Assembly (NCBI RefSeq): GCF_019469185.1
Contig: NZ_CP048264.1
Location: forward strand, 1,736,001 to 1,800,000
Reading direction: 5' to 3'
Source: Gilliamella sp. ESL0441
GTDB lineage: Bacteria; Pseudomonadota; Gammaproteobacteria; Enterobacterales; Orbaceae
Length of the DNA stretch: 64,000 nucleotides
In this document: in pieces, positions 28,025 to 40,037 of the stretch
How the letters are laid out: each line of letters starts with the position of its first letter
How positions within the stretch are numbered: the first letter of the stretch is position 1
The notes under the pieces: model-generated
Databases searched by the model: none
What the model saw: only the letters and a program-made list of their open reading frames with translations
What the model was told of the DNA's origin: nothing
Translations under genes and position numbers: made by a program

Positions 28025-30730
28025 TTAGATTGTACGCTTGATTTCGATAGTTTCAAAGACTTCGATAGAATCGCCAACACGCACATCATTGTAGTTACGT
28101 ACACCAATACCACATTCCATGCCGTTACGAACTTCATTAACATCATCTTTAAAGCGACGTAATGATTCAAGTTCGCCTTCATAGATAACAACGTTATCAC
28201 GTAAAACACGGATTGGATTATGACGTTTAACCACACCTTCTGTGACCATACAACCAGCGATTGCACCAAATTTAGGCGATTTAAAGACATCGCGAACTTC
28301 CGCAAGACCAATAATTTCTTGCTTATATTCTGGTGCTAACATACCACTCATGGCTTGTTTCACTTCATCTATTAGATCATAAATAACTGAGTAATAGCGA
28401 AGGTCTAAATTTTCTGATTCAATCACTTTTCGTGCAGAGGCATCGGCACGTACGTTGAAGCCTAAAATAATAGCATTCGATGCTGCCGCAAGGGATGCAT
28501 CCGTTTCGGTAATTCCGCCGACACCCGAACCAATAATTTTGACTTTAACTTCATCGGTTGAAAGTTTAAGTAATGAGTCAGAAATCGCTTCAACCGAACC
28601 TTGAACGTCGGCTTTTAGCACGATATTAAGTTCAGATACATCACCTTCAGTCATGTTAGTAAACATGTTTTCAAGTTTCGCTTTTTGCTGACGAGCAAGT
28701 TTAACATCACGGAATTTGCCTTGACGATATAATGCCACTTCACGTGCTTTCTTTTCATCACGTACAACAGTTGCTTCATCACCAGCAGAAGGTACGCCCG
28801 ATAGACCAAGTATTTCAACAGGAATTGATGGCCCCGCTTCGGTCACTTCTTTACCTAATTCGTTGCGCATTGCACGAATACGACCATATTCAAATCCACA
28901 TAAAACGATATCACCTTTACGTAAGGTACCTGATTGAACAAGTACTGTTGCAACCGATCCACGACCTTTATCAAGGAATGATTCGATAACCACACCACTT
29001 GCCATACCAGTTTCATATGCGGTGAGTTCAAGCACTTCAGCTTGTAACAAAATGGCTTCAAGTAGTTGATCTATACCTGTTCCTGCTTTAGCTGACACAT
29101 GAACAAATTGAGTGTCTCCGCCCCAATCTTCTGACATGACACCATATTGAGCAAGTTCACCTTTTACACGTTCTGGATCGGCTTCAGGTTTATCGATTTT
29201 GTTTACTGCAACAACCATGGGTACATTTGCAGCTTTAGCATGCTGGATTGCTTCGATAGTTTGAGGCATGACGCCATCATCTGCTGCCACGACAAGAACA
29301 ACAATATCGGTCGCTCTTGCACCACGAGCACGCATTGAAGTAAATGCTGCATGTCCCGGTGTATCTAAGAAAGTGATCTCACCATTAGCCGTTTTAACAT
29401 GATATGCACCGATATGCTGAGTAATACCACCAGCTTCGCCAGAAGCAACTTTTGCTTTACGAATATAGTCAAGCAATGAAGTTTTACCATGGTCTACATG
29501 TCCCATGATGGTCACAACTGGAGCACGTGATACTTTTTCAGCACCCGTATCGCGATCACTCATTAATGACTCTTCTAGTTCATTTTCACGGCGTAGAACA
29601 ACTTTATGTCCCATCTCTTCAGCAACTAATTGTGCTGTTTCTTGGTCAATCACTTGGTTAATGGTTGCCATAGCACCCATTTTCATCATCGTTTTGATAA
29701 CCTCTGAACCTTTGACTGCCATTTTGTTAGCAAGTTCAGCAACGGTAATGGTTTCACCGATAACGACATCTCGGTTAACGGCTTGAACAGGTTTATTAAA
29801 ACTTTGTTGTAAGGTACTTTTACCTTTCTTTTTATGGCTACTGCGCGTTACTGCTCGTGCTTCTTCGCGTTCTGCTTTACCTTCAGATAATTTACTGCTT
29901 TTTTTCTGCTTGGTTTGTTTAGCATTACGTCCGCGTCCTCGCCCACCTTCAACTTCACGATCAGTATCATCTTCAGCAGCTCTTGCATATTTAGATGTCG
30001 TAACATGATAATCTTCATCATCAGAGTTATCAGTGTCATCGACATCATTATATTGTTCAGCTAATTTTCGAGCTTCTTCCGCCATACGCTTAGCTTCGGC
30101 TTCCAGTTTTCGACGATTTTCTTCTTCAGCTTTTCGTTTTATTTCATTAGCTTCAGCTTCTAAACGTGCTTTTTCTTCTTGGGCTTTTTTCACTTTAGGA
30201 TCTACAGTTGGCTCTTGCACCGCTTTGGTAACTGGTTTATTTTGTTCATCTTGTTTAGATTTTTCTTCTTGGGCGCGTTTTTTAGCTTCAGCTTCTGCAA
30301 GTTTCTTAGATTCTTGCTCTGCTCTCAATCTCTCTTTTTCTTGCGCTTCTTTTTGAGCTTTCAGTTCAGCTTCCTTCTGTGCTTTCTGCTCAGCTTCTTG
30401 TTTTGCCTTTAATTCAGCCTCAAGTCGCGCTTTCTCTAATTCAGCAGGATCTTGTTTAACAATAGTGCGTTTTTTTCGCACTTCTACTTTAATTTCTTTG
30501 CTTTTGCCACCACCACTCGATACATTCAAAGTAGAATGAGTTTTACGTTGTAATGTTAATTTTGTTGGCCCTTGCTGAGGATTCAAGTGAGCAAGCAAAG
30601 CTTCTTTTTCCTTTTGGGTCACAGTATCAGATGCACTTTTTTTAATTCCTGCATCGGCAAACTGTTGCAAAAGTGTTTGCACTGGAGTTTTGATCTCTTG
30701 AGCCAGTGTTTCGATTGATACTTTGGTCAT
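28025..30730 (-). CDS. infB: Translation initiation factor IF-2
   Basis: The 901-residue protein has an N-terminal IF2_N subdomain, then a long highly charged Ala/Glu/Lys-rich coiled region (about 85-240), a second IF2_N domain (about 325-375), the GTPase domain, and C-terminal beta-barrels. The GTPase domain carries [29 protein letters not shown] and [10 protein letters not shown]. It positions initiator tRNA on the 30S subunit. It sits 18 bp after nusA in the operon headed by an initiator tRNA. The length is close to the 890 residues of E. coli IF-2. Confidence 0.98.
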   Translation of the reverse strand: MTKVSIETLAQEIKTPVQTLLQQFADAGIKKSASDTVTQKEKEALLAHLNPQQGPTKLTLQRKTHSTLNVSSGGGKSKEIKVEVRKKRTIVKQDPAELEKARLEAELKAKQEAEQKAQKEAELKAQKEAQEKERLRAEQESKKLAEAEAKKRAQEEKSKQDEQNKPVTKAVQEPTVDPKVKKAQEEKARLEAEANEIKRKAEEENRRKLEAEAKRMAEEARKLAEQYNDVDDTDNSDDEDYHVTTSKYARAAEDDTDREVEGGRGRGRNAKQTKQKKSSKLSEGKAEREEARAVTRSSHKKKGKSTLQQSFNKPVQAVNRDVVIGETITVAELANKMAVKGSEVIKTMMKMGAMATINQVIDQETAQLVAEEMGHKVVLRRENELEESLMSDRDTGAEKVSRAPVVTIMGHVDHGKTSLLDYIRKAKVASGEAGGITQHIGAYHVKTANGEITFLDTPGHAAFTSMRARGARATDIVVLVVAADDGVMPQTIEAIQHAKAANVPMVVAVNKIDKPEADPERVKGELAQYGVMSEDWGGDTQFVHVSAKAGTGIDQLLEAILLQAEVLELTAYETGMASGVVIESFLDKGRGSVATVLVQSGTLRKGDIVLCGFEYGRIRAMRNELGKEVTEAGPSIPVEILGLSGVPSAGDEATVVRDEKKAREVALYRQGKFRDVKLARQQKAKLENMFTNMTEGDVSELNIVLKADVQGSVEAISDSLLKLSTDEVKVKIIGSGVGGITETDASLAAASNAIILGFNVRADASARKVIESENLDLRYYSVIYDLIDEVKQAMSGMLAPEYKQEIIGLAEVRDVFKSPKFGAIAGCMVTEGVVKRHNPIRVLRDNVVIYEGELESLRRFKDDVNEVRNGMECGIGVRNYNDVRVGDSIEVFETIEIKRTI

Positions 30731-30747
30731 GTGTTACTTTCCCTCAA

Positions 30748-32223
30748 TTATTCATTTGCAAACCAACAAATATTACGTGCAGCCATAATAAAATCGCCAG
30801 CTTGATTACTTGTTAACCCTTCTATTCCCACAAGATCATCAGTACCTTGTTCAGCAAGATCTTCTAACGTTATTACGTCATGCTGAGCTAATTGATAGGC
30901 TAACTCTTGTGTCATACCTGGCAAATCTAAGAGATCTTGAGCAGGTCTTTTATCACCACTATTCGCTAATGCTATCGTGGTTAATGCATCTTTAGCTCGG
31001 TTTCTTAATGCTTCGACGAGTTCCTCATCAAGTTCTTCGATTTCTAGCAATTCATCAACCGGTACATAAGCAAGTTCTTCTAAAGAAGTAAAACCTTCTT
31101 CAACTAAAAGTTTTGCCAATTCTTCATCAATATCCAAATGTTTAATCAAATTATTGATTGCCGCAAATGATTCTGCATGATGTTTTTCTTGCAAATCTTC
31201 GGTACTCATCACATTTAACGTCCAGCCTGTAAGTTGTGATGCTAAACGAATATTTTGACCGTTACGACCAATAGCCTGTGGTAAGGTATCTGCATTGACA
31301 GCAACATCCATTGTATGTTTATCTTCATCAACGACAATGGAAACAACATCAGCAGGCGCCATGGCATTAATCACATATTGCGCAGGATTATCATCCCATA
31401 AAACGATATCGATACGTTCACCACCAAATTCATTGGATACAGCCTGAACACGAGCACCACGCATACCCACACAAGCACCAACTGGGTCTATACGCCGGTC
31501 ATTGCTACTAACCGCTATTTTAGCTCGAGAACCTGGATCACGTGCAACCCCTTTGATATCAATCATTTCTTCACCGATTTCCGGTACCTCAATACGGAAT
31601 AGCTCTTCCATCATTTGTGGATTTGAACGACTAATACAAAGTTGAGCTGGTTTATTATCTTGTTCAACTAGATACAAGATACCACGAACACGATCACCTA
31701 TGCGGAAGTTTTCACGCGGTAGCATGTCATGACGTGTCATCATCGCATCAGCATTATTACCTAAATCAAGAATCACGCTTTCACGAGTTGTTTTTTTAAC
31801 AATACCAGTAACAATATCACCAATTCGATTTCTGAACATGTCTATAATCATGGCACGTTCAGCTTCACGAACTTTTTGTACAATAACTTGTTTCGCGGTT
31901 TGTGTGGTAATACGATCGAAAGCAACCGATTCAATCTGTTCTTGAACATAGTCACCAACTTTTACAGAAGGATCTTCGTATTGTGCAGCTTCTAAAGTCA
32001 TTTCTTTCGTTGGCTGAGTGACTTCGTTCACAACAAGCCAACGGCGGAAGGTGTCATAATCACCTGTTTTGTGATCAATTTTTACAACAACATCAATATC
32101 AACTGTATGCTTCTTTTTAGTTGCTGTCGCTAATGCGGTCTCTAAAGCTTCAAAAATTTTGTCTCGCGTTAATGCTTTTTCGTTTGATACTGCTTCAACC
32201 ACAGCTAAAATTTCTTTATTCAT
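30748..32223 (-). CDS. nusA: Transcription termination/antitermination factor NusA
   Basis: The 491-residue protein has the N-terminal RNA polymerase-binding domain ([18 protein letters not shown]), then S1 ([21 protein letters not shown]) and two KH domains ([47 protein letters not shown]). Two acidic repeats follow at the C-terminus (about 365-490), as in enteric NusA. It controls pausing, termination and antitermination. It lies 17 bp after rimP. No anomalies were seen. Confidence 0.98.
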   Translation of the reverse strand: MNKEILAVVEAVSNEKALTRDKIFEALETALATATKKKHTVDIDVVVKIDHKTGDYDTFRRWLVVNEVTQPTKEMTLEAAQYEDPSVKVGDYVQEQIESVAFDRITTQTAKQVIVQKVREAERAMIIDMFRNRIGDIVTGIVKKTTRESVILDLGNNADAMMTRHDMLPRENFRIGDRVRGILYLVEQDNKPAQLCISRSNPQMMEELFRIEVPEIGEEMIDIKGVARDPGSRAKIAVSSNDRRIDPVGACVGMRGARVQAVSNEFGGERIDIVLWDDNPAQYVINAMAPADVVSIVVDEDKHTMDVAVNADTLPQAIGRNGQNIRLASQLTGWTLNVMSTEDLQEKHHAESFAAINNLIKHLDIDEELAKLLVEEGFTSLEELAYVPVDELLEIEELDEELVEALRNRAKDALTTIALANSGDKRPAQDLLDLPGMTQELAYQLAQHDVITLEDLAEQGTDDLVGIEGLTSNQAGDFIMAARNICWFANE

Positions 32224-32239
32224 CCTTTACACCCGTACT

Positions 32240-32701
32240 CTATTTAAGGTTAAAATTAGGTACAATGTTTGCTTTTTGTATATTACTAAAAGCAAATACC
32301 TCATCATTATTATCGACTGTTAATGTAATCATCTCATTATTGATGGATTTTATATGTCCTTTCCATTTACGACGATTAGCAACAGGAATGCGTAAACTCA
32401 TCGTGATTTCTTCACCAATAAAACGTTGATAATGTTCAAGCGTGAATAAAGGTCTGTCCATACCTGGTGATGAAACTTCAAGATTATAAGCATCTTTGAT
32501 AGGATCTTCGACATCAAGTACTGCACTAATTTGTCGACTAACATCAGCACAATCATCAACAGTAATACCCTTTTCACTATCAATATAAACTCGTAACACT
32601 GGATACCGACCACGAATATATTCAATACCGACTAATTCAAAACCAAGCGCATTCACTGGCTCTTGAATAATTTCAGTCAATTGCTGTTCAATATTAGCCA
32701 A
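32240..32701 (-). CDS. rimP: Ribosome maturation factor RimP
   Basis: The 153-residue factor for 30S assembly has [62 protein letters not shown], and an SH3-like C-domain ending [13 protein letters not shown]. The start is a TTG at 32701, with GGAGGT 5-6 nt upstream, giving a product that lines up with the E. coli N-terminus. The in-frame GTG at 32713 overlaps that ribosome site and is unlikely. It is the first protein gene after the initiator tRNA. Confidence 0.94.
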   Translation of the reverse strand: MANIEQQLTEIIQEPVNALGFELVGIEYIRGRYPVLRVYIDSEKGITVDDCADVSRQISAVLDVEDPIKDAYNLEVSSPGMDRPLFTLEHYQRFIGEEITMSLRIPVANRRKWKGHIKSINNEMITLTVDNNDEVFAFSNIQKANIVPNFNLK

Positions 32702-32724
32702 ACAAACCTCCACTGCAGAAAATA

Positions 32725-32742
32725 AAAAAGGGCATAAAGCCC
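32725..32742 (-). terminator. Short GC hairpin with U-tract ahead of rimP
   Basis: On the minus strand a GGGC/GCCC stem with a 5-nt loop is followed by TTTTTT, about 24-40 nt upstream of the rimP start. It could act as an attenuator for transcripts entering the rimP operon. The stem is short, so strength is uncertain. Confidence 0.5.
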
Positions 32743-32779
32743 AACATTCCTTTTAAACTTACGCTTAAATTAATACACG

Positions 32780-32802
32780 AAAAAAAACCTCGACATGCGA
32801 GG
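32780..32802 (-). terminator. Rho-independent terminator after initiator tRNA
   Basis: A CCTCG/CGAGG stem (32788-32792 and 32798-32802) with a 5-nt loop is followed on the minus strand by eight T residues (32780-32787). It lies about 90 nt downstream of the tRNA and should end most tRNA transcripts, with read-through feeding rimP-nusA-infB. Confidence 0.75.
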
Positions 32803-32893
32803 CTACATTTAAAACTAACTATAATGAAGCCACTTGATTCGAACTTTCATGCAATAATAACAGGATAAATTGATTTATGAATGAAAATTTAAG

Positions 32894-32970
<77 letters not shown>

Positions 32971-32984
32971 ATAGATGGTTGATG

Positions 32985-33012
32985 AGTATACTTGATTTTG
33001 AATAAAATGCAA
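32985..33012 (-). promoter_or_regulatory. Promoter of initiator tRNA / rimP operon
   Basis: Minus-strand -35 TTGCAT (33007-33012), 16-nt spacer, -10 TATACT (32985-32990). The expected start falls some 7 nt before the mature tRNA 5' end (32970), giving a short leader for RNase P. Confidence 0.7.
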
Positions 33013-33152
33013 CTGAAAATAATGCTTTTTTGACACTTTTACTTGAAGTTATTGAAATAACTCAGTTAGTCATTTTATCTTAGCTAATAATAATTTTTTC
33101 ATTATTATATCGAAAAAAACATTATTTTATTTTCTGATGAAATCCAAAGGAA

Positions 33153-33174
33153 TTCCGCTGAATTCTCAGCGGAA
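33153..33174 (-). terminator. Hairpin downstream of trpA
   Basis: A 9-bp perfect stem TTCCGCTGA/TCAGCGGAA with a 4-nt loop starts about 40 nt after the trpA stop. The minus-strand U-tract is poor, so it may be a weak terminator or a 3'-end protecting hairpin of the trp mRNA. Confidence 0.5.
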
Positions 33175-33212
33175 AAACTGTTTTTGTCATTTAATTTAAC
33201 TCACTATTTTTA

Positions 33213-34022
33213 TTAACTATGTTGAGTTGCATTTTTCATGTTTTTGACAAAAGTACTTAATTCACTCAACATGTTATTGGGATTATCTAGATTTTTCTCA
33301 ATTATTTTTACTGTTGCTGATCCAGCAATAGCACCTGCTGCACCGAATTTAATAACTTCATTAACTTGACAAGGTTCAGAAATACCAAATCCTTGAATAG
33401 CAGGAGGCGCACCAAATTCAATAAGCTTTTTCAATAAATGGGTAAGGGGTTTATTGGCACGATTTTCCGTCCCTGTCACACCAGAGCGAGATACTAAATA
33501 AGTATACGCTTTACCATATTTAGCAATATTTTTAATTACTTCATCATCGGCATTTGGTGGACAAATAAATATTGGAGCAATGCCGTGTTTTTCCGCTGAG
33601 ACTATAAACTCTTGTGCATACTCAACAGGTAAATCTGCAATCAACACTGAATCTACGCCTGCTTTAGCGCACTTGGCATAGAAGTTATCAATACCATTTT
33701 TAAATACTAAGTTAGCATAGATGAGTAATCCAATAGGGATATTGGCATTATGATTTCTGATGTTGGTTAAAATATCGAAGCATTTATCTACGGTGATACC
33801 ACCTTGAAATGCCCGAATATTGGCGTTTTGAATAGTTGGACCATCCGCCATGGGATCCGAAAATGGAATGCCTAGTTCCAATGCATCAGCACCCGCATCA
33901 ATTAATGTTTGAATTATTTGTAATGAGAGCTCTGGATTGGGATCACCAACGGGAACAAAAGGAACAAATGCACCTCGTTTTTCTTGCTTTAACTTATCAA
34001 ACAGTTTTTGATAACGGCTCAT
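33213..34022 (-). CDS. trpA: Tryptophan synthase alpha chain
   Basis: The 269-residue TIM-barrel subunit cleaves indole-3-glycerol phosphate. The catalytic Glu and Asp lie in [21 protein letters not shown], and the phosphate site includes [12 protein letters not shown] and GFGIS. It forms the alpha2-beta2 complex with TrpB. Its ATG overlaps the trpB stop by 4 bp. It is the last gene of the trp operon. Confidence 0.98.
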   Translation of the reverse strand: MSRYQKLFDKLKQEKRGAFVPFVPVGDPNPELSLQIIQTLIDAGADALELGIPFSDPMADGPTIQNANIRAFQGGITVDKCFDILTNIRNHNANIPIGLLIYANLVFKNGIDNFYAKCAKAGVDSVLIADLPVEYAQEFIVSAEKHGIAPIFICPPNADDEVIKNIAKYGKAYTYLVSRSGVTGTENRANKPLTHLLKKLIEFGAPPAIQGFGISEPCQVNEVIKFGAAGAIAGSATVKIIEKNLDNPNNMLSELSTFVKNMKNATQHS

Positions 34023-35212
34023 TCGACTTCTCCTTTTGCTTTTAAAATATCATAAACAGTAAAGATATCTTTATCCCCACGACCTGATAAATTGACGATT
34101 AATAACTGTTCTTTATTTGGGTTTTCCTTGATCATCTTGATAGCATAAGCTAAGGCATGCGATGACTCTAATGCTGGGATAATGCCTTCACTACGTGATA
34201 GAGCCTTAAAGGCGGCTAATGCTTCGTCATCAGTAATCGACACATAATCAGCCCGTCCGATACTGTCTAAATAAGCGTGTTGAGGCCCCACCGACGGAAA
34301 ATCCAAACCCGCAGATATCGAGTAAGATTCTTCAATTTGTCCTTCATCGGTTTGCATCATTGGCGATTTCATCCCAAAATAAATGCCCAGTTTACCATGT
34401 TTTAATGATGCGCCATGCTCGCCACTTTCAATACCATGACCACCCGGTTCAACACCAATTAATCTAACCGATTTATCTTCAATAAAATTGGCAAACATCC
34501 CGATAGCATTTGACCCACCACCAACACAAGCAATGACAGCATCAGGCAAACGCCCTTCTTTTTCTAAAATTTGCTGTTTTGCTTCACGGCTGATCATTTG
34601 TTGAAACTCTCGGACAATGGTTGGAAAAGGATGCGGTCCAGCAGCAGTACCTAACATATAATGTGCTTTTTCATAACTACCAGACCAGTCTCGTAATGCT
34701 TCATTACAAGCATCTTTTAATGTTGCAGAGCCTGTTTCAACAGGAATAACTGTTGCACCCATTAAACGCATTCTAAAGACATTAGGTGCTTGGCGCTTAA
34801 CATCTTTTGCCCCCATATAAATACGACATTTTAAGCCTAAAAGTGCACATGCTAAAGCCGATGCAACGCCATGCTGCCCTGCACCTGTTTCGGCAATGAT
34901 TTCCGTTTTGCCCATTCTTTTGGCTAATAAAGCTTGCCCTAATACCTGATTTGTTTTGTGTGCCCCACCATGCACAAGATCTTCTCGTTTTAAATAGAGT
35001 TTAGTTTTCGTACCCGCCGTTAAATTTTTACATAATGTGAGTGCTGTAGGTCGACCTGCATAGTTGACTAACAAATCGTTAAACTCTTTTTGGAAACTGG
35101 GATCGTTGATCGCAGAGATGAAAGCATCCTCAAGTTGCTCAAGTACAGGCATTAATATTTGAGGGACATATTGCCCGCCAAATTCACCAAAATAAGGATT
35201 TAATTTAGACAT
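34019..35212 (-). CDS. trpB: Tryptophan synthase beta chain
   Basis: The 397-residue PLP enzyme condenses indole with serine. It begins [20 protein letters not shown]; the PLP lysine is in GAHKTNQ, and the phosphate loop is GGGSNAIG. Two in-frame ATGs exist (35218 and 35212). AAGGA directly abuts the first, leaving no spacing, but lies 6 nt from the second, which also gives the E. coli length of 397. It lies between trpCF and trpA. Confidence 0.98.
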   Translation of the reverse strand: MSKLNPYFGEFGGQYVPQILMPVLEQLEDAFISAINDPSFQKEFNDLLVNYAGRPTALTLCKNLTAGTKTKLYLKREDLVHGGAHKTNQVLGQALLAKRMGKTEIIAETGAGQHGVASALACALLGLKCRIYMGAKDVKRQAPNVFRMRLMGATVIPVETGSATLKDACNEALRDWSGSYEKAHYMLGTAAGPHPFPTIVREFQQMISREAKQQILEKEGRLPDAVIACVGGGSNAIGMFANFIEDKSVRLIGVEPGGHGIESGEHGASLKHGKLGIYFGMKSPMMQTDEGQIEESYSISAGLDFPSVGPQHAYLDSIGRADYVSITDDEALAAFKALSRSEGIIPALESSHALAYAIKMIKENPNKEQLLIVNLSGRGDKDIFTVYDILKAKGEVE

Positions 35213-35234
35213 AACCATTCCTTTTTAAAATTAA

Positions 35235-36617
35235 TTAAATTTGTTCAAATACGGCTTTAATTTTCTGTTTATCTTTAATACCTGCAGACATTTCCACGCC
35301 AGAATTAATATCTACGCCGATAACCTCAGTGGCTAATGCTGATTTGATATTTTGTGGATTAATACCACCCGCTAAAATCACATTATTTAAATTTTGCCCT
35401 TTTAATAATGACCAATCAAAATGTTGTCCAGTTCCCCCAGCTCCATGATCAAAGATATAGCGACTGATTAGCGGATGGTGATGTTCTGGGATGACATCGC
35501 TAATACTTAGCGCTTTCCAGATTTGACAGGATTGAGGCAGCTGTTGACGTAAGGTGTGTAAATAGTCTTCATCTTCATCGCCATGTAATTGAACGGCATA
35601 AAGTGATAATTGCTTGGCAATTTGACTCACTTGTTCGATATTTTCATTTTTAAAAACACCGACCCAATTAAGTGGAGCTACAGCAATAAGAGACCGCGCT
35701 TTTATTGGTGAAATATAGCGTGGTGATTGGGGAACAAAAATTAATCCCCCATAAACAGCGCCAGCTTGGTAAGCTGCAACAGCATCTTCTGTTCGCGTCA
35801 AACCACATACTTTATTTTCACCTAGCATAACTTTTCGAATCGCTAACGCTAAGTTAGATTCAGACATTAATGCACTTCCAATTAAAAAACCATTGGCAAA
35901 TTGACTGAGGTCTTTCACCTGATTATGAGTGTATATACCTGATTCACTGATTATGATGCGATCAGTCGGAATTGTTTTAGACAAATTCTTGACCCGATTT
36001 AAATCGACACTCAAATCACGTAAATTACGATTATTAATACCGATGACTTTAGCACCAAGTTCAATGGCTCGTTCGACTTCTTTTTCAGTACTCGCTTCAG
36101 TTAGTACACCCATATTAAGTTGATGAGCAATCTGACTTAAATGACGATATTCATCATCGGTGACAACAGATAGCATTAATAAAATAGCATCTGCTTGATA
36201 ATAACGCGCTAAATAGATTTGGTATTCGTCAATAATAAAATCTTTACAAAGAACGGGTTGTGTCACCTCGTTGCGAACAATTGGCAAAAATTCAAAACGA
36301 CCTTGAAAGTATTTTTCATCAGTCAGTACAGAAATAGCCGAAGCATAATCTTTATAGACTTTAGCAATACTCGCTGGATCAAAATCGTTACGGATTAAGC
36401 CTTTTGAAGGCGATGCTTTTTTACACTCTAAAATAAACACCGTTTTAGGCTGATTTAAGGCCTGATAAAAATCACGATCACTTGGTTTAATTTCTGATTT
36501 AAATGTGTCTAGTGGTTTTTGTTTTTTTTGTTCGATTAGCCATTGCTTTTTATCATCAATGATCTGTTTTAAAACAGTCGCCATTTCAACATTTTCGGTT
36601 AATGTATTTATAACCAT
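35235..36617 (-). CDS. trpC: Bifunctional indole-3-glycerol phosphate synthase / phosphoribosylanthranilate isomerase
   Basis: This TrpC-TrpF fusion catalyses two consecutive steps. The TrpC half (about 1-255) has FILECKKASPSKGLIR and NNRNLRDLSVDLNR. The TrpF half has KVCGLTRTEDAVAAYQAGAVYGGLIFV and GGINPQNI, then GVDINSGVE. The fusion is the enterobacterial form. Start: the ATG at 36617 has GGAGAG 6 nt upstream; an ATG four codons earlier (36629), 2 bp after the trpGD stop, has only AAGG and remains possible. Confidence 0.97.
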   Translation of the reverse strand: MVINTLTENVEMATVLKQIIDDKKQWLIEQKKQKPLDTFKSEIKPSDRDFYQALNQPKTVFILECKKASPSKGLIRNDFDPASIAKVYKDYASAISVLTDEKYFQGRFEFLPIVRNEVTQPVLCKDFIIDEYQIYLARYYQADAILLMLSVVTDDEYRHLSQIAHQLNMGVLTEASTEKEVERAIELGAKVIGINNRNLRDLSVDLNRVKNLSKTIPTDRIIISESGIYTHNQVKDLSQFANGFLIGSALMSESNLALAIRKVMLGENKVCGLTRTEDAVAAYQAGAVYGGLIFVPQSPRYISPIKARSLIAVAPLNWVGVFKNENIEQVSQIAKQLSLYAVQLHGDEDEDYLHTLRQQLPQSCQIWKALSISDVIPEHHHPLISRYIFDHGAGGTGQHFDWSLLKGQNLNNVILAGGINPQNIKSALATEVIGVDINSGVEMSAGIKDKQKIKAVFEQI

Positions 36618-36631
36618 GTTACTCTCCATTT

Positions 36632-38263
36632 TTACCTTGCTGCTAATTGTTGTAACAACGTATATGCTTTGCCACTATGCATCATATCAATTGCTTGCTG
36701 CGCATTTTGTTTTAAATCTGACTGACCAAACAGGCTCATTAACATGGCGACATTAGCTGCAATGGCTGCTTCATGCGCCGGTTTACCATGCCCTTGTAAA
36801 ATGGCAATTAACATATCACGATTCATCTCAGGTGTACCACCTTCAATATCTTTTAAGGTATACTGTTTTAACCCAAAATCTTGTGGCATCAAAGTAAAAT
36901 AGCGAATTTCGCCATTTCGAACTTCAGCCACTTGGGTTTCACCATGAATAGCGACTTCATCCATTCCTGAGCCATGAACAACATAAGCATGAGTATAACC
37001 GAGCATTTTTAGCGTTTCAGCAATCGGTTTAATTAAATCGGGATGATAAACCCCTAATAAAATACGTTTAGGTCTGGACGGGTTTATCAACGGCCCAAGC
37101 ACATTGAAAATAGTCCTTGTTTTTAACTGCTGACGTACGGGCGCAGCATGACGAAAACCTGAATGATATTGTTGCGCAAATAAAAAACATACCCCCAGTT
37201 CATCTAATGCTTTACGAGATGCTTCCGCAGGCATATTTAATTTTATTCCTAGTGCCGATAATACATCGGACGATCCCGATTTACTTGATACACCACGATT
37301 ACCATGCTTAGCCACTTTATAGCCTAGTGCTGCTGCAACAAAAGCACTTGCTGTGGAGATATTAATACTATTGGTACCATCGCCACCTGTTCCCACGATA
37401 TCGGTAAATTCATAATCGGGAATATCAAAACTATCCGCATTTTCAAGCAAGGCTTGAGCAGCACCGGCAATTTCATCGGGTCTTTCACCCCTTACTTTCA
37501 TGCTAATCACCGCAGTTGCTAAAACGGTTGGTTCAATTTTGCCTTGAATAATAAGATTAAATAGAATTTTACTCTCATCTTGGGTTAATGTTTGTCCTAA
37601 ATACAATTTATTGATAATGGGTTGAATGTTGTATTCTTGTTTATCAATAATGGCCTCAGGTTTTGATTGTGACTTTGGTTGTGGTGGATTGAGTGCCCAC
37701 TCAATCGTTTGTTCTAACAATTTTACACCTTGAGTAGTTAAAATCGATTCGGGATGAAATTGAAAGCCATAAACCCGATCATGATCATTGCGCACTGCCA
37801 TCACAATATTATTACAAAGAGCATTAATGGTGAGTGTATTTGGAATATTTTCGCCTTTTAATGAATGGTATCGAGCAACAGGTAGTGGGTTGGGTAATCC
37901 TCTAAACATAGCTTGTTCATCGTGTTCAATAAGCGATGCTTTACCATGTAAAATATCACCTGCTGGTACAATGCTTCCCCCATAGGACTCGACAATTGCT
38001 TGATGACCAAGACAGATACCGATAATTGGCAATTGACCTTTCAAACGTTTAAGTAGTTCTGGCATGCATCCTGCTTCACTTGGCGTACCGGGGCCCGGTG
38101 ATAACATTAAAATAGGGTTTTGCATTTGAGATAATTTTTCAATAATGACGTCGGCAGGAATCGTATTACGATAAACAGTGACACAATGTTTGCTATTGCG
38201 TAGCTGATCAACTAAGTTATAAGTAAATGAATCAACATTATCAATAAATAAAATATTAGCCAT
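36632..38263 (-). CDS. trpD: Anthranilate synthase glutamine amidotransferase / anthranilate phosphoribosyltransferase fusion
   Basis: The 543-residue TrpG-TrpD fusion has an N-terminal class I amidotransferase (about 1-195) with nucleophile Cys in GICLGHQAI and the His/Glu of FQFHPES. A Pro/Gln-rich linker follows (about 195-210), then the phosphoribosyltransferase half with [13 protein letters not shown] and [15 protein letters not shown]. It supplies ammonia to TrpE and adds PRPP to anthranilate. The start ATG overlaps the trpE stop by one base, suggesting coupling. Confidence 0.97.
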   Translation of the reverse strand: MANILFIDNVDSFTYNLVDQLRNSKHCVTVYRNTIPADVIIEKLSQMQNPILMLSPGPGTPSEAGCMPELLKRLKGQLPIIGICLGHQAIVESYGGSIVPAGDILHGKASLIEHDEQAMFRGLPNPLPVARYHSLKGENIPNTLTINALCNNIVMAVRNDHDRVYGFQFHPESILTTQGVKLLEQTIEWALNPPQPKSQSKPEAIIDKQEYNIQPIINKLYLGQTLTQDESKILFNLIIQGKIEPTVLATAVISMKVRGERPDEIAGAAQALLENADSFDIPDYEFTDIVGTGGDGTNSINISTASAFVAAALGYKVAKHGNRGVSSKSGSSDVLSALGIKLNMPAEASRKALDELGVCFLFAQQYHSGFRHAAPVRQQLKTRTIFNVLGPLINPSRPKRILLGVYHPDLIKPIAETLKMLGYTHAYVVHGSGMDEVAIHGETQVAEVRNGEIRYFTLMPQDFGLKQYTLKDIEGGTPEMNRDMLIAILQGHGKPAHEAAIAANVAMLMSLFGQSDLKQNAQQAIDMMHSGKAYTLLQQLAAR

Positions 38264-39825
38264 TAAAATACACCTTCTACATTATGTGCTGCCATAATCG
38301 CACGAACAACGGCACGAGCTTTATTACGTGACTCATCAGACTCAAATTGTGGTTCTGAATCTAACACTACACCCCCACCTGCTTGAACGGTTGCAATTCC
38401 TTCTTCCACATAGGCACTACGAATGACTATGCAAGTATCCAAATCACCATTGGCGGTAAAATACCCCACTGCTCCACCGTAGCTACCTCGTTTTACTTTT
38501 TCTGATTCGGCGATTAATTGCATGGCTCGAACTTTTGGAGCGCCCGTTAACGTTCCCATATTCATTGTTGCTTGATAAGCATGTAAGGCATCCAAATCAT
38601 GTCGTAATTGCCCTACCACTCTCGAAACCAAATGCATAACAAAAGAGTAACGATCAACCTTTAATAATTCTTTAGTATAGCGAGTACCAGGTTGACATAT
38701 ACGCGCTAAATCATTACGGGCTAAGTCAACTAACATTAGATGTTCTGCTAACTCTTTCTTATCGGTGCGCATCTCAAGTTCTAATCGGCTGTCTAAATCA
38801 TGATCAATTTCACCATTCGCCGTTAATCCTCGAGGGCGAGTACCAGCAATCGGGTAGATTTCAACTTGATTTGTCGCTTTAATATATTTAAGCGCACTTT
38901 CAGGCGATGCTCCAAACAAGACAAAATCACGATCTTGCATATAAAACATGTATGGACTTGGATTATTATTTTTTAGCACTTGATAAGCCGATAATGGGGC
39001 TGGACAAGGTAACGTAAAACGTCTGGAAGGCACTGCCTGAAAAATTTCGCCTTGTTGGATAGCATCTTGCATTTTTTTAACAACCGTGTTGAAATCGTCA
39101 TCACTTTTATTACACGTAACATCAATGCTTGCCAGTGATTGGGTTTGAATTGGTTTTATCGGCTTGCTTAATGTCGCTTCTAATTCAGCTAAACGATGAG
39201 TTAAGCGAGATATTTCAATCTGATCTGATGTAAAAGCGGTCGCCTTCAAAATTGACACATGAGCTTGATGATTGATTTCTAATAGCGTTTCCGCTAAATA
39301 GAAACAAAAATCTTGGCAACGTTGTTCTGTTGGTAAAATAGGTAAGTTCTCAAATCCTGCCACCAAGTCATAACAAAATAACCCACCAACAAATATGACA
39401 TCCGAACTACTTTTTTCAGGAATATTTACTATCTTAAGTAATGTTCTTAACGCATCAAAAATCGATAGCGACTTTAAGCGAGAATCCTCATCTTGCAGGC
39501 TATCAATCGTTGGAAAACTCAAGGTTAATTTTTGGGAATGATTGAATGTCTTAATTACATCTTCATTAAAAGCATCGTGTAATAACGGTAACAACTTTTC
39601 ACCATTAGTAGTTAAGGCTTCAAAAGTCACTTGAGAATTTATTGCCGAGATACGTAATGCACTATCAACAATCATGACACTTTTAATACCTTGCTTATTA
39701 TCGATTTCAGCCGATTCGAGCAATAACGTTGCGGGACGATTTTCGCATAATTGATTAAAAACCAGAGTCGGATCACGATGATAACTAATCGTCTTGATTA
39801 TCTGGGTTAAGGTTGGCTTATTCAT
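38263..39825 (-). CDS. trpE: Anthranilate synthase component I
   Basis: The 520-residue chorismate-utilising enzyme has the feedback site LLLESAEI near residue 40 and the catalytic core [37 protein letters not shown] and GGAVGYF. The Leu-Leu-Glu-Ser motif is the region that binds inhibitory tryptophan in enteric TrpE. It is the first structural gene, preceded by a leader peptide and attenuator. Confidence 0.98.
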   Translation of the reverse strand: MNKPTLTQIIKTISYHRDPTLVFNQLCENRPATLLLESAEIDNKQGIKSVMIVDSALRISAINSQVTFEALTTNGEKLLPLLHDAFNEDVIKTFNHSQKLTLSFPTIDSLQDEDSRLKSLSIFDALRTLLKIVNIPEKSSSDVIFVGGLFCYDLVAGFENLPILPTEQRCQDFCFYLAETLLEINHQAHVSILKATAFTSDQIEISRLTHRLAELEATLSKPIKPIQTQSLASIDVTCNKSDDDFNTVVKKMQDAIQQGEIFQAVPSRRFTLPCPAPLSAYQVLKNNNPSPYMFYMQDRDFVLFGASPESALKYIKATNQVEIYPIAGTRPRGLTANGEIDHDLDSRLELEMRTDKKELAEHLMLVDLARNDLARICQPGTRYTKELLKVDRYSFVMHLVSRVVGQLRHDLDALHAYQATMNMGTLTGAPKVRAMQLIAESEKVKRGSYGGAVGYFTANGDLDTCIVIRSAYVEEGIATVQAGGGVVLDSEPQFESDESRNKARAVVRAIMAAHNVEGVF

Positions 39826-39884
39826 TGTTGACTCTCTATTTTTTAAATTTTTATTATGGATTTATTATTTCATCTATCAGAAAC

Positions 39885-39909
39885 TAAAAAACCCGCATCT
39901 GGCGGGTTT
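39885..39909 (-). terminator. trp attenuator terminator (3:4 hairpin)
   Basis: An 8-bp stem AAACCCGC/GCGGGTTT (39889-39896 with 39902-39909) with a 5-nt loop is followed by a T-tract on the minus strand. It lies 25 nt after the leader-peptide stop and some 60 nt before the trpE ATG. The segment ACCCGC at 39902-39907 (RNA sense) can alternatively pair with GCGGGT at the leader stop (39937-39942), the antiterminator. Confidence 0.9.
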
Positions 39910-39934
39910 ATGAAAGAACAAAAATATCCTCATA

Positions 39935-40012
39935 TTACCCGCAAAAAGTCATACGCCACCAATTGAAGTTAGTGAGCGAACGAGTAATTTTGCGTAAATA
40001 TTGTTCTTTCAT
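39935..40012 (-). CDS. trpL: trp operon leader peptide with tandem Trp codons
   Basis: This 25-residue ORF starts with MKEQYL and contains NWWRMTFCG at its end. The two adjacent TGG codons lie at 39956-39961, so ribosomes stall there when charged tRNA-Trp is scarce. The stop codon follows GGG and lies inside the segment that can form the antiterminator. It is longer than E. coli TrpL (14 residues). An in-frame ATG one codon earlier (40015) is possible. The ribosome site is weak. Position, Trp codons and flanking hairpins make the assignment firm. Confidence 0.9.
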   Translation of the reverse strand: MKEQYLRKITRSLTNFNWWRMTFCG

Positions 40013-40037
40013 CATTTATCAAATTTAAGTAGATTTT

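Noticed and set aside
30033..30480. Long plus-strand ORFs opposite the infB repeat region
   Set aside because: They are the antisense of the Ala/Glu/Lys-rich IF-2 segment; Ser/Phe/Leu-rich translations are the mirror image of that codon bias.
35235..38263. trpC-trpF and trpG-trpD fusions considered as assembly errors
   Set aside because: Both fusions are the normal enterobacterial forms with intact halves and linkers.
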